Source of the DNA: Mycobacterium sp. 1554424.7 | GTDB taxonomy: Bacteria > Actinomycetota > Actinomycetes > Mycobacteriales > Mycobacteriaceae | Assembly (NCBI RefSeq): GCF_001665295.1 | Contig: NZ_LZSE01000005.1 | Span: forward strand, 62,001 to 126,000 | Reading direction: 5' to 3' | Length of the DNA: 64,000 bases | Part shown: positions 10,373 to 18,501 of the stretch, piece after piece | How positions within the stretch are numbered: the first letter of the stretch is position 1 | Layout: each line of letters opens with the position of its first letter | Translations under genes and position numbers: made by a program | The notes under the pieces: generated by a model | What the model saw: only the letters and a program-made list of their open reading frames with translations | Databases searched by the model: none | What the model was told of the DNA's origin: nothing

Positions 10373-11020
10373 GTGACAACGTCCGCGCCAGAGGGCCGGG
10401 CCGACGCCCCAAATCGCCGGAGCCAGTTGAAATCCGACCGGCGCCAGCAGCTGCTGTCGGCCGCCGAACGGCTGTTCGCCGAGCGCGGTTTCCTCGCGGT
10501 GCGCCTCGAAGACATCGGCGCCGCCGCGGGCGTCAGCGGCCCCGCGATCTACCGCCACTTCCCCAACAAGGAGTCGATGCTCGTCGAGTTGCTCGTGGGG
10601 ATCAGCACCCGGCTGCTCGCCGGCGCCCGGAGCGCGCGGGCCCGCAACGCCGACGCGGCCGCGGCGTTGGACGAGCTCATCGACTTCCACCTCGACTTCG
10701 CTCTGGGCGAACCCGACCTGATCCGGATCCAGGACCGCGACCTCGCGCACCTGCCCGAGGCCGCCGAAAAGCAGGTGCGCAAGGCGCAGCGCCAATACGT
10801 CGAGGTGTGGGTGGGTGTGCTGCGCGAACTCGATCCGAAGCTGGCCGAGGCCGACGCCCGGCTGATGGCGCACGCGGTCTTCGGCCTGCTGAACTCGACA
10901 CCACACAGCATGAAGTCGCCCGACGACGCGCGCGCCAGGCCCGCCCGTGCGACGCGATCGCGCGCGGTGATGCGGGCGATGACGGTCGCGGCGCTCAGCG
11001 CGGGCAACCAGTGCCCCTGA
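10373..11020 (+). CDS. bkaR: TetR-family repressor BkaR
   Basis: A 215-residue TetR regulator starting at GTG 10373. The N-terminal helix-turn-helix is clear: RRQQLLSAAERLFAERGFLAVRLEDIGAAAGVSGPAIYRHFPNKESML. The C-terminal ligand domain is helical and poorly conserved. The position matches Rv2506, described in M. tuberculosis as BkaR, a repressor of genes for branched-chain keto-acid metabolism. The two matching palindromes at 8564 and 10325 support control of the scoA operon, fadD35 and its own gene. The inducer is unknown; a CoA intermediate or keto acid is plausible. Confidence 0.85.
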   Translation: MTTSAPEGRADAPNRRSQLKSDRRQQLLSAAERLFAERGFLAVRLEDIGAAAGVSGPAIYRHFPNKESMLVELLVGISTRLLAGARSARARNADAAAALDELIDFHLDFALGEPDLIRIQDRDLAHLPEAAEKQVRKAQRQYVEVWVGVLRELDPKLAEADARLMAHAVFGLLNSTPHSMKSPDDARARPARATRSRAVMRAMTVAALSAGNQCP

Positions 11021-11089
11021 GTCGCGCGTAGTCCGGAGTCTCACCGCCGTACCGCGCGGCACAGGTACCCTGCAAGCCATGAGGTGGAC

Positions 11090-11863
11090 ATGAACGATCC
11101 ACGTCGACCCGAGCGGTTTAGTCCCCCTCAACCGGGGTCACCGACCGGGCGGCAGGGGTACCCGTATCCGCCCGCCGACCCGGCATACGCCGACCAGGTT
11201 GCGCCGACGTACGGCGGGTATGGCTCGCAATGGGCCTCCGGCCTGAACGACACCAAGCAGTTGCCTCCCTATTGGCAGCAAGGGCCGCCGCCGTCGGGCG
11301 ACGCGCCGCCGGAAGGAGCGCCGCCACCGCCGGGCGGCCGGAAGCCGCCCCGCTGGCTGTGGATCGGCGCCGGCGTGGCCGTGCTGCTGGCGGTCGCGCT
11401 GGTGATCGCGCTGGTGCTGGTCAACGACGCGATCAAGACCCAGACAACCGTCCCGCCGTTACCCGCCATGCCCGGGTCGACCGAGGAAACGCCCACGCCG
11501 ACCCCGTCGACGCGGACGACGCCGCCGTCGCGCACCTTCCGGCCCCTGCCGCCGCCGACGGCGTCGGGCACGCCCCCCGAGACGACCAGCCCGGGCGAGA
11601 CGCAGGACGTCGTCTACAACGTCACCGGCGAGGGCCGCGCGCTCAGCATCGTCTACATCGGCACCGGCGACATGCTGCAGACCGAGTTCAACGTCGCGCT
11701 GCCGTGGAGTAAAGAGGTCAGCCTGTCCAAGTCGGCGGCCCGCCCCGCCAACGTCACGGTCGTGAACTTCGGCCACAACGTCACCTGCTCGGTCACCGTC
11801 GGCGGGGTTCAGGTGAGCCAGCGCGAAGGGGTGGGCCTGACGGTCTGCGACGCGCGAGGCTAG
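11090..11863 (+). CDS. Proline-rich single-pass membrane protein, MmpS-like outer domain (Rv2507-like)
   Basis: About 257 residues from ATG 11090, which has a GAGG ribosome-binding site at 11081-11084. An in-frame GTG at 11084 is less likely. The order is a Pro/Gly/Tyr-rich cytoplasmic N-terminus, one membrane helix (LWIGAGVAVLLAVALVIALVLV), a Thr/Pro-rich linker, and a folded extracytoplasmic domain of about 95 residues with two Cys (NVTCSVTVGG, TVCDARG) that could form a disulfide. The outer domain resembles the MmpS fold. It corresponds in position to Rv2507. It converges with the MFS gene, overlapping its stop by four bases. Function unknown. Confidence 0.8.
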   Translation: MNDPRRPERFSPPQPGSPTGRQGYPYPPADPAYADQVAPTYGGYGSQWASGLNDTKQLPPYWQQGPPPSGDAPPEGAPPPPGGRKPPRWLWIGAGVAVLLAVALVIALVLVNDAIKTQTTVPPLPAMPGSTEETPTPTPSTRTTPPSRTFRPLPPPTASGTPPETTSPGETQDVVYNVTGEGRALSIVYIGTGDMLQTEFNVALPWSKEVSLSKSAARPANVTVVNFGHNVTCSVTVGGVQVSQREGVGLTVCDARG

Positions 11864-13176
11864 GCCTGCGCGGGCTGCCCGGCGCGCGCCGGAACCCGAA
11901 CCACCAGCATGGCCACCAGTCCGGCGCTCAGCACGAGGCAGATCCCGGCGATCCCGGCGCGAACGGCGCCGAAGACGTCGACGAAGACCGAGAACAGCCA
12001 CGGCGCCACGAACGCGACGGCCCGTCCCGTCATCGTGTAGAGGCCGAACGCGACGCCTTCCCCGCCGTCCTTCGCCAGCTGCAGCAGCAGGGCGCGCGAC
12101 GACGCCAGGGAAGGACCGACGAATACGGCCAACAGCAGTCCGCACACCCAGAACGCGTGCGGACCGGACACCGCCATCATGGTGGCCGACACGGCGATGA
12201 GCGCGACCAGCGACCCGACGATGACCGGTTTGGATCCGATCCGGTGGTCGACGAACCCGCCAGTTGCCGCGCCGATAGCGGCCACGACGCTGGCCGCCAC
12301 GCCGAACACCAGCACATCGGCCTGGGACAGGCCGTACACGTTGACGCCGAGCACAGCGCCGAAGCCGAAGATAGCCGCCAGCCCGTCGCGGAACAGCGCG
12401 CTGGCTCCCAGGAAATAGACGAGGTTGCGGTTGCGGCGCCATTCCGTGCGCACCTCTGCCCACAGCTTGCGATAGCCGCCCAGCATGCTGGTCGGTTGCG
12501 ACGTCTCGCCCGAGCCGGGCAGTCGGTGGGCGACGAACAGCAGCGGTAGCGCCAGCACGGCGAACCATGCCGCGGTCAGCAGCATCGCCGCACGGACGTA
12601 GAGCCCGTCGTGGACGGGCACGTGCAGCAGCCCCCGCACCGGACCGGTTCCGGCGATGAAACCGAAATAGACCAGCAGCAGGAGGAGCACGCTGCCGGTA
12701 AATCCCGAGGCCGCACCGAGACCGGAGATGCGCCCGGCCGTCTGCGGCGTCGAGACCTGACGCAGCATGGCGTTGTAGGGAACACCGGCGAGATCACCGC
12801 ACGCGGCCGTGGCCGACAGCAGCACCAAGCCCGCCCACAGATAGCTGGGTTCGTCGCGGATCAGGAACATCGAGCTGGTCGACGCGACGGCGAGACCGCT
12901 CAAGACCGTCAACACCACCCGCCGACGGTGTGGGGCTTCCACCCACACCCCCACGACCGGCGCCAACACCGCGATGGTCAACCCCGCGACCGCGAGCGAG
13001 CGACCGAGCCAGCTCGCGGGCGACGTGCCGCCGGACATTTCCACCCCGACGCTGCCGGTCAGGTAGACCGAGAAGACGAAGGTCGCCACGATCGCGTTCA
13101 TGCCGAGGGAGCCGCAGTCCCACAGCGCCCACGCCACCACCTGCGATGGCACCGGTGCGGCCGGACGCTCACTCAT
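11860..13176 (-). CDS. Major facilitator permease, UMF1/Atg22-like
   Basis: A 438-residue polytopic membrane protein corresponding to Rv2508c. About 12 hydrophobic segments are visible. It begins QVVAWALWDCGSLGMNAIVATFVFSVYL; a W-x-x-x-D-x-G/A start and a long first helix are typical of UMF1 transporters. Other segments are GDLAGVPYNAMLRQVSTPQTAGRISGLG (loop after TM4) and GGFVDHRIGSKPVI. The start at 13176 gives this length. The open frame continues upstream but antisense to cmrA without similarity. Substrate unknown. It is divergent from cmrA with 43 bases between the starts. Confidence 0.85.
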   Translation of the reverse strand: MSERPAAPVPSQVVAWALWDCGSLGMNAIVATFVFSVYLTGSVGVEMSGGTSPASWLGRSLAVAGLTIAVLAPVVGVWVEAPHRRRVVLTVLSGLAVASTSSMFLIRDEPSYLWAGLVLLSATAACGDLAGVPYNAMLRQVSTPQTAGRISGLGAASGFTGSVLLLLLVYFGFIAGTGPVRGLLHVPVHDGLYVRAAMLLTAAWFAVLALPLLFVAHRLPGSGETSQPTSMLGGYRKLWAEVRTEWRRNRNLVYFLGASALFRDGLAAIFGFGAVLGVNVYGLSQADVLVFGVAASVVAAIGAATGGFVDHRIGSKPVIVGSLVALIAVSATMMAVSGPHAFWVCGLLLAVFVGPSLASSRALLLQLAKDGGEGVAFGLYTMTGRAVAFVAPWLFSVFVDVFGAVRAGIAGICLVLSAGLVAMLVVRVPARAGQPAQA

Positions 13177-13219
13177 GCCCGGCACTCTATTGGGTGCGAG
13201 GCTGTCTACCATTGGCCGC

Positions 13220-14026
13220 ATGCCGGTCCCAGCTCCCAGTCCCGACGCGCGCGCCGTTGTCACCGGAGCTTCGCAAAACATCGGCGCGGCGCTGGCCACC
13301 GAACTCGCCGCCCGCGGGCACAACCTGATCATCACCGCGCGACGCGAGGACCTGCTCAACGACCTGGCCGCCCGGCTGACCGACAGGTACGGCGTGGTCG
13401 TCGAAGTGCGCCCCGCCGACCTGGCCGACCCGACGGAGCGGGCGAAACTGTGCGACGAGCTCGCCACCCGGCCGATCTCGATCCTGTGCGCCAACGCGGG
13501 CACGGCGACGTTCGGTGCGATCGCGGGCCTCGACCCGGCGGGCGAGAAGGCCCAGGTGCAGCTGAATGCCATTGCCGTGCACGACCTTACGTTGGCGGTG
13601 CTGCCGGGCATGGTCGAGCGCAAGGCGGGCGGCATCCTGATTTCCGGTTCGGCGGCGGGCAATTCGCCGATCCCCTACAACGCCACCTACGCGGCCACCA
13701 AGGCGTTCGCCAACACGTTCAGCGAATCGTTGCGCGGCGAACTGCGCAACTCCGGTGTGCACGTCACGCTGTTGGCGCCGGGGCCAGTGCGTACCGACCT
13801 ACCCGACGAGTCCGAACGGTCGCTGGTCGAAAAGCTGGTGCCCGACTTCCTGTGGATCTCCACGGAGCACACCGCCCAGATCTCGCTGGATGCGTTGGAG
13901 CGCAACAAGATGCGCGTCGTGCCGGGCCTGACATCGAAGGCAATGTCGGTGGCCAGCGGGTACGGCCCGCGCGCGATCGTGGCCCCGATCGCCGGCAGCT
14001 TCTACAAGAAGCTCGGCGGTGGGTAA
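13220..14026 (+). CDS. cmrA: Mycolate beta-keto reductase (short-chain dehydrogenase)
   Basis: A 268-residue SDR, the same length as Rv2509. The cofactor motif is VTGASQNIGAALA, followed by CANAGTA, the catalytic Ser in LISGSAAG and YAATKAFANTFSESLRGELR (YxxxK). Rv2509 and its corynebacterial orthologue CmrA reduce the beta-keto product of Pks13 condensation to the mature mycolic motif, the last step of mycolate synthesis. The start at 13220 (MPVPAPSPDARAVVTGAS) is chosen because the upstream extension overlaps the divergent MFS gene. This is the last backbone gene before the accessory island. Confidence 0.88.
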   Translation: MPVPAPSPDARAVVTGASQNIGAALATELAARGHNLIITARREDLLNDLAARLTDRYGVVVEVRPADLADPTERAKLCDELATRPISILCANAGTATFGAIAGLDPAGEKAQVQLNAIAVHDLTLAVLPGMVERKAGGILISGSAAGNSPIPYNATYAATKAFANTFSESLRGELRNSGVHVTLLAPGPVRTDLPDESERSLVEKLVPDFLWISTEHTAQISLDALERNKMRVVPGLTSKAMSVASGYGPRAIVAPIAGSFYKKLGGG

Positions 14027-14087
14027 TGAAGTGCCTGCGGGCTGGACGCTGCGCGGTGCAGGCAGCGTGTGGCCTCGGTAGGTCGAT

Positions 14088-15073
14088 TCAGTCGAAGGTG
14101 AACAGCACCTTTCCGCCACGTTCGGTTGTCTGTGCGTGCTCGAATGCCTTCAAGTAGTCGGACAAGCCATAGGTCGCTTCGACCGGCACGAACAGTTCAC
14201 CTCCGGCGATGAGGTCGGCAAGGTAGGACAAGGTGGCGGCAATTTCGCGCCGGGGCGCGCGGGAGTACCAATTGCCCAGCCAGAAGCCCGTGTAGCGCAC
14301 GTGTCGCCCGAACAAATCGGCCGGCGACGGCCCGGTGGAGGACCGATCAGCGAGCCGTAAGTCACCACCGAGCCGCCGAATTTGAGCGCGGCGATCAGGT
14401 GTGGTGCCACCGGGCCGCCGAGCGGGTCAAGCACCAGACTAAGCCTGTCGTCTCCAAGTTCGCGTGCGATGTCCGTATCAAGGTCTGGCCCGTTGACGAG
14501 TACGACGTCCCCGCCTGCGCGACGGATCTCTTCGGCCGCCTCCTCGCGGCGCACGATGTTCAGCGTCTTCCAACCCCGACGCTTGGCCAGCGCGACCACG
14601 AGGCGGCCCACCGCGGAGTTCGCTGCCGTCTGGCCCACCCAATCTCCGATCTCCAGATCGGCGACGCTGCCTAACAACAGGTGAGCTGTCACTGGGTTGA
14701 TCGACAGCATGCCTAATTGCAAGCGGTCGGCGGTTCGGGGCACCTCGACTACGTCTGCATGCGCAACGACGAGCTTCTGCGACCACGTGCCGTATGCGTA
14801 CGTAGGAAGCACGATCACGCGCTTGCCGACGATTCCGTTGTCGACGCCGTCCCCCGCCGCCTCGACAAAGCCGACTCCTTCGGCGCCGACGGGAGCCGGA
14901 GGCTGCGGACGAGCCAGGTATCGCCCCTCGATGAGCAGCAGATCCGACGGGTTTATCGCGGCAGCCTCGATCCGAACCAAGACTTCGCCGGCTCCCGGCA
15001 CTGGGTCTGAGTCATCCATCAGAACGACCGACTCGAGGGGACTGCCGAACTGGGTTAGTACGAGGTGCTTCAT
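14088..15073 (-). pseudogene. Frameshifted zinc-type quinone oxidoreductase (MDR superfamily)
   Basis: From ATG 15073 the protein starts MKHLVLTQFGSPLESVVLMDD and shows MDR features: AAAINPSDLLLIEG, PVGAEGVGFVEAAGDGV, and GQTAANSAVGRLVVALAKRRG in the cofactor domain. The family is like trans-2-enoyl-CoA reductase/quinone reductase. Near 14325-14338, after VTYGSLIGPP, the frame is lost. The family-like continuation (DLFGRHVRYTGFWLGNWYSRAPRREIAATLSYLADLI) resumes in another frame and ends at 14088. One missing base explains this. It is either a real pseudogene or a sequencing error. Together the parts would encode about 330 residues. Confidence 0.75.
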
Positions 15074-15196
15074 TTGGGTTCTCCTACGACGAGCGAAATG
15101 GCTTCCGCAGCTGCGCAGTTGATCAGAGACGCCCCAGCGGCGCCGGCTTCCCTGGCCACAGTCGACGTGATTTCTGGCCGCTAGGGGGTGCAACGC

Positions 15197-15862
15197 CTAT
15201 GTCGTGACCTTCTTCATCGGGGTGCCGCAGCAAATCTCGGCATGTCCGCACTGGTCCGCGCACGGACACGTCGCCTCGTAGACGAGAGTCGTATCGCAGT
15301 GTGTGCACCGGTAACGGTCTCCAGCTCGTCGCTGTTCTTCGGCCGCTGATTCTGGCAACCACGCGATGGCTTGTGTGGGCAACGCCACCGGCATAATCAG
15401 GAGCGGCTGTGCACCGCGAAATGGTCTGACGTACGGCATCCCCGTGGTGGTGTCGTGTCCGATGCCCTTGGTCAGGTCACCGGCACTGGCCGGAAACACC
15501 ATCATCAAGTGGGGCCCTGCGCGGTACCAGTCCTTGCCTTCAGGGGGAACGGTCGCCTCGGGATGGTCGAAGTCGGCTCCGGCTTCACCTAAGAGCATGT
15601 AGGAGATACCGATTCGGTCGATGGTCGGTGTTTTGCCTGCGTACCAATCACGGAACCACTGCATTGTGGTCGGGTCGCCGCACATCGGGGCCGGCACGGG
15701 GGTGTCGGGAGGGGTGGGCATGCACGTCCACTCCGAGCTCCCTTCACGCAGGACAGTCATGTCGTAGTCGACCACGGTGGCCACTTCGGCGATGTGTGGC
15801 GGCGCCGCGCGCAGCGCATCGGCGATCTTTTCCTCGGCACTAACTGGCTTGTGATGCGGCAT
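15197..15862 (-). CDS. Hypothetical protein with C-terminal Cys-rich zinc ribbon
   Basis: A 221-residue protein starting at 15862 (MPHHKPVSAEEKIADAL), chosen because AGGACGG precedes that ATG by about 8 bases. An upstream in-frame start at 15916 is weaker. The last 40 residues hold two Cys pairs and a cluster (YRCTHCDTTLVYEATCPCADQCGHAEICCGTPM), a probable zinc- or iron-binding module. The N-terminal 170 residues are soluble, with no motif I recognise. It lies between the broken MDR gene and a TetR remnant. Function unknown; a metal- or redox-sensing role is only a guess. Confidence 0.6.
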   Translation of the reverse strand: MPHHKPVSAEEKIADALRAAPPHIAEVATVVDYDMTVLREGSSEWTCMPTPPDTPVPAPMCGDPTTMQWFRDWYAGKTPTIDRIGISYMLLGEAGADFDHPEATVPPEGKDWYRAGPHLMMVFPASAGDLTKGIGHDTTTGMPYVRPFRGAQPLLIMPVALPTQAIAWLPESAAEEQRRAGDRYRCTHCDTTLVYEATCPCADQCGHAEICCGTPMKKVTT

Positions 15863-15952
15863 AGTGGTTTCCGTCCTACTCGGCAAATTTTCGACAGCGA
15901 CCAACGGCTTGGTCACCTAATGGCCAGGGCGACGAGAACGTACCTCGAGCGC

Positions 15953-16252
15953 TCAGGGATTGAATGAAGTCGTTGGGAACAGATGAATCTGGTGCAGTGT
16001 GAAGCTTGATCCCGGACTGGCAGTAAGGGACCCGGTTCTGCTGCGTGAGAAGCCGAACCCCGCATCCGTGCCCGAAAGAAGCGAGTGGAAGCGTTGTGCC
16101 AGGCTGAACGATTCCTTGGTGCCGAAGTGGTGATAGAAGGAGCCTTTCGGCACATCCGCCTCCACCAATAGGGCGTCCACTCTCGTTCCGTTGTAGCCGC
16201 AAGCGCTCAAGGATCGATATCCGACCTCCAGCAGCCGCTCCCTATGGGTCAT
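15953..16252 (-). pseudogene. Truncated TetR-family regulator
   Basis: The first 50 or so residues form a complete TetR helix-turn-helix (RERLLEVGYRSLSACGYNGTRVDALLVEADVPKGSFYHHFGTKESF). The sequence then loses TetR character and stops at residue 99, with no ligand-binding domain in any frame. It resembles the intact TetR at 20237 (VPKGSFYHHFGSKDVF). It overlaps the 3' end of the HxlR gene by 11 bases. It is probably a decayed regulator of the same island. Confidence 0.6.
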
Positions 16253-16706
16253 CGGTGAAAGCCGCTTCGTTGCGCAGTGCGTTGGGGTCCGAGTCCGATT
16301 CCGTCACGCGCGCGACGACGTTGGTCGCGACCCAATGACGTAGCGGGTCGAGCGCGCACAGCAACGACTCCCCCAACTCGCTGAGACGGTAGTGCACTTG
16401 ACGGGGATAGCCTTCTTCGCGCCGACTCACCAGACCGTCACGCGTCAGATCACGGAGCGTCGACCACAGCATCTTGTTTGAGATTCCGGTCAGTCGTCGG
16501 CCCAATTCGCCGAACTGGACCTCGCCCCGGTTGCTCGCGAGAACCCGCATGATCGAAGCAGCCCACTTTTTGCTGATGCGCGTCAACAGCAGTCGCGTCG
16601 CAGCATCGACAATGTACGGCTCAATAGAACTCGGCTTGGCGCCCCAATCCGCCTCTCCGGAATGCGAAGCGGAGATAGCCGTCTCGCTTATCAACCCAAT
16701 CGTCAT
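16242..16706 (-). CDS. HxlR-family winged-helix transcriptional regulator
   Basis: A 154-residue protein. Residues about 35-125 give an HxlR domain: LTRISKKWAASIMRVLASNRGEVQFGELGRRLTGISNKMLWSTLRDLTRDGLVSRREEGYPRQVHYRLSELGESL. HxlR proteins are small dimeric regulators, often responding to aldehydes, quinones or oxidants, sometimes through Cys. This one has a single Cys (SLLCALDPL). A perfect copy of the island palindrome lies about 28 bases upstream of its start, so it is probably under control of the TetR encoded at 20237 or the decayed one. Confidence 0.82.
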   Translation of the reverse strand: MTIGLISETAISASHSGEADWGAKPSSIEPYIVDAATRLLLTRISKKWAASIMRVLASNRGEVQFGELGRRLTGISNKMLWSTLRDLTRDGLVSRREEGYPRQVHYRLSELGESLLCALDPLRHWVATNVVARVTESDSDPNALRNEAAFTDDP

Positions 16707-16733
16707 ATGGTCCCTTCGCTACGGCCTGCGCGC

Positions 16734-16752
16734 TAGACTAATTCGTCTAGAC
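16734..16752. promoter_or_regulatory. NemR/AcuR-like TetR operator, site 1
   Basis: TAGACTAATTCGTCTAGAC, 28 bases upstream of the HxlR start. CTAGAC and GTCTAG arms form a perfect 6-6-6 palindrome. Two related sites are at 17784 and 20126. The TAGAC-N6-GTCTA form resembles operators of NemR-group TetR repressors. Confidence 0.65.
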
Positions 16753-16830
16753 GTAATGGTCAACCTATACCCTGTTTCGCTAGACGCCCGCACACCCGAC
16801 AAGATCTCCCGCAGATCGTCGGCGTTGCAG

Positions 16831-16916
16831 GGCTCCGTCCACGACGTGCCGTAGCAGGAAGTCGTAGTCGTCCACTGGAGGTTTGATACATATTGGTGTC
16901 CTTTGAGGCAATTGGC
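16831..16916 (-). repeat. Repeat A, copy 1, with remnant of a fadE start
   Basis: About 85 bases that recur at 20010-20094 with roughly 80-85% identity. On the minus strand it contains AAAGGA, then ATG at 16891, about 30 bases after the SDR stop. It encodes MYQ followed, after a one-base shift, by VDDYDFLLRHVVDG. That resembles the N-terminus of acyl-CoA dehydrogenases (Y-x-x-P-L/V-D/R-D-x-x-F). The gene body is missing. I read it as the 5' end of a lost fadE that once followed the SDR in an operon. Confidence 0.5.
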
Positions 16917-16922
16917 GCTAGG

Positions 16923-17714
16923 TCAGGGGTGGATGCCGACGGTGGTGCTCAGTCCGCCGTCGAGTGGGATGACCGCGCCTGTCATGAACGTGGTGGCGCG
17001 GGATGCGAGATAGATTGCTGCAGCAGCGATGTCGTCAGGTTCTCCGAGGCGTTTCACGGGGCTGGCGGCGCGCAACTCGTCACCGAGCTCCTGCAGCGGC
17101 TTCTCCGTCATCTTGGTGGGGAAGGGTCCCGGTGCGATGGCGTTGACGAGGATGGTAGGGGCGAGTTCGGCCGCGAGATGACGGGTCACGTGGTGAATCG
17201 CTGCTTTCGATGCGGCATACGAGTAGTTGCCGAAGCCGGGGACCACGATGCCGTCGATCGACCCGATGTTGATAATCCTTGCAGGGTCACCGGATGTGGA
17301 GGATTCCTCGAGCAGTGGGCGTGCTCGTTGGGCGAGGATGAACGGTGCCTTCAGGTTCACCGCCAAGACCTTGTCCCACGCCGCCGCCGGGAAGTCGTCG
17401 AAACTCGCACCCCAGGTCGCGCCGGCGTTGTTGACCAGGATGTCGAGTCGCCCGGATTCGCGGTTGCTGATCTCGCCGATCAACGCGGCGCACTGATCCT
17501 CTGAGCTCACGTCGCACGGGATCGCGTGCACCTCGCCGACAGGCGAAAGGGCTTGTTGCGCTTGCGAACAAGCTTGTTCTTTGCGGGAGGACAGATATAC
17601 CCGCACACCCGCGCGCAGCAGTCCCTCGGCGATCATGTAGCCGATACCTCGGCTACCCCCGGTGATCAGTGCGGTCTTGCCTGCAACCGAGAAGACGTCC
17701 CCTAATCCACTCAT
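16923..17714 (-). CDS. Short-chain dehydrogenase/reductase, RhlG/FabG-like
   Basis: A 263-residue SDR. The NAD(P) motif is ALITGGSRGIGYMIAEGLLRAGVRVYLSSRKEQ, followed by NNAGATWG, catalytic Ser in NIGSIDG, YSYAASKAAIHHVTRHLAAEL (YxxxK) and PLDGGLSTTV at the end. The Arg in SSRKEQ favours NADPH. The closest resemblance is to RhlG-type 3-ketoacyl reductases. It sits behind operator site 2 (17784) and in front of the fadE remnant. It may therefore be the survivor of an acyl-CoA oxidation or detoxification operon. It is divergent from the DUF1326 gene. Confidence 0.88.
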   Translation of the reverse strand: MSGLGDVFSVAGKTALITGGSRGIGYMIAEGLLRAGVRVYLSSRKEQACSQAQQALSPVGEVHAIPCDVSSEDQCAALIGEISNRESGRLDILVNNAGATWGASFDDFPAAAWDKVLAVNLKAPFILAQRARPLLEESSTSGDPARIINIGSIDGIVVPGFGNYSYAASKAAIHHVTRHLAAELAPTILVNAIAPGPFPTKMTEKPLQELGDELRAASPVKRLGEPDDIAAAAIYLASRATTFMTGAVIPLDGGLSTTVGIHP

Positions 17715-17750
17715 GATTTCCCTTCGGCACTTCCCGCCGCAGCGCTGGGG

Positions 17751-17822
17751 GCCCTTGAGATTATTTCGTCAAGCAACGCCTTGTAAACTAAATCGTCTAG
17801 ACTGAATCGTCAACAAACAGGC
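17751..17822. repeat. Repeat B, copy 1: duplicated promoter/operator segment
   Basis: About 72 bases beginning GCCCTTGAGATTATTTCGTC, repeated at 20094-20163 with around 90% identity. It holds operator site 2 and lies in the divergent gap between the SDR and the DUF1326 gene. Confidence 0.75.
17784..17802. promoter_or_regulatory. NemR/AcuR-like TetR operator, site 2
   Basis: TAAACTAAATCGTCTAGAC, with a GTCTAGAC core and AATCGTC repeated 14 bases further on. It is placed to control the SDR (minus) and possibly the DUF1326-DUF2182 genes (plus). Confidence 0.6.
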
Positions 17823-17876
17823 AAGGGTAGGCCCCTCTGAAGCGCACGTGACATACCGATAAGGAAGGAGATTGCG

Positions 17877-18497
17877 ATGGCATGGTCGATGGAGGGTCAA
17901 GTCTTCGAGACCTGTAACTGCGACCTCATTTGCCCGTGTAGCGCGTACCCGTTCGCGGGCGCCGACTACGATCGCTGCCTCACCGTATACGGATTTCGGA
18001 TCGACTCGGGCCAGATCGACGGAGTCGATATTGCGGGGACGATAATGGTTCTCGCGTGGGACGCCCCAAAGTTTCTCCAAGATGGGGGCTTTCGACTGGG
18101 GCTGTTGGTTGATGCGGCCGCCTCCGACGAGCAGGCGGCCAAGCTCACAGCGTTTTTCAGCGGTGAGCTCGGCGGCCCGATGGCGGCGCTCTCAGGTGTG
18201 ATCGCCGAATATCTCGGGGTGCAGCGGGTGCCGTTGCAGTACTCCGTCCAAAGCGGAACCCGCGTGCTGACCGTGGGCAATCTGGGTCGCCTCGCGATCA
18301 CGAAGTTGGTCCCCAGCGGAGAGAAGAACGGATCACCCGCGCGGATGACCGCGAAGTTCAATCCCATGACCGCGGCCGGGCTCTCGGACGGTCAGATCAC
18401 AATGTGTAAAGCGGAGACCGGCTCGTATCTTGACGCGTTCGGCATTGAATACCGCCCCCAGGTGGGTCTCTGGGCGCACTTCTGCTTGGCGGGTTGA
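17877..18497 (+). CDS. DUF1326-family protein with N-terminal Cys-rich motif
   Basis: A 206-residue protein (ATG 17877, preceded by AAGGAAGGAG). It opens MAWSMEGQVFETCNCDLICPCSAYPFAG; the CNCDLICPC cluster is the hallmark of DUF1326 and suggests metal or redox chemistry. The rest is a beta-rich domain with the family's TAKFNPMTAAGLSDGQI segment near the C-terminus. The next gene encodes a DUF2182 membrane protein. DUF1326 and DUF2182 genes are often neighbours, implying one functional unit, possibly metal handling. Biochemical function is unknown. Confidence 0.82.
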   Translation: MAWSMEGQVFETCNCDLICPCSAYPFAGADYDRCLTVYGFRIDSGQIDGVDIAGTIMVLAWDAPKFLQDGGFRLGLLVDAAASDEQAAKLTAFFSGELGGPMAALSGVIAEYLGVQRVPLQYSVQSGTRVLTVGNLGRLAITKLVPSGEKNGSPARMTAKFNPMTAAGLSDGQITMCKAETGSYLDAFGIEYRPQVGLWAHFCLAG

Positions 18498-18501
18498 CCC
18501 G

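Noticed and set aside
11860-13662. Longer start for the MFS permease
   Set aside because: The extra N-terminus is antisense to cmrA and hydrophilic; the family start fits 13176.
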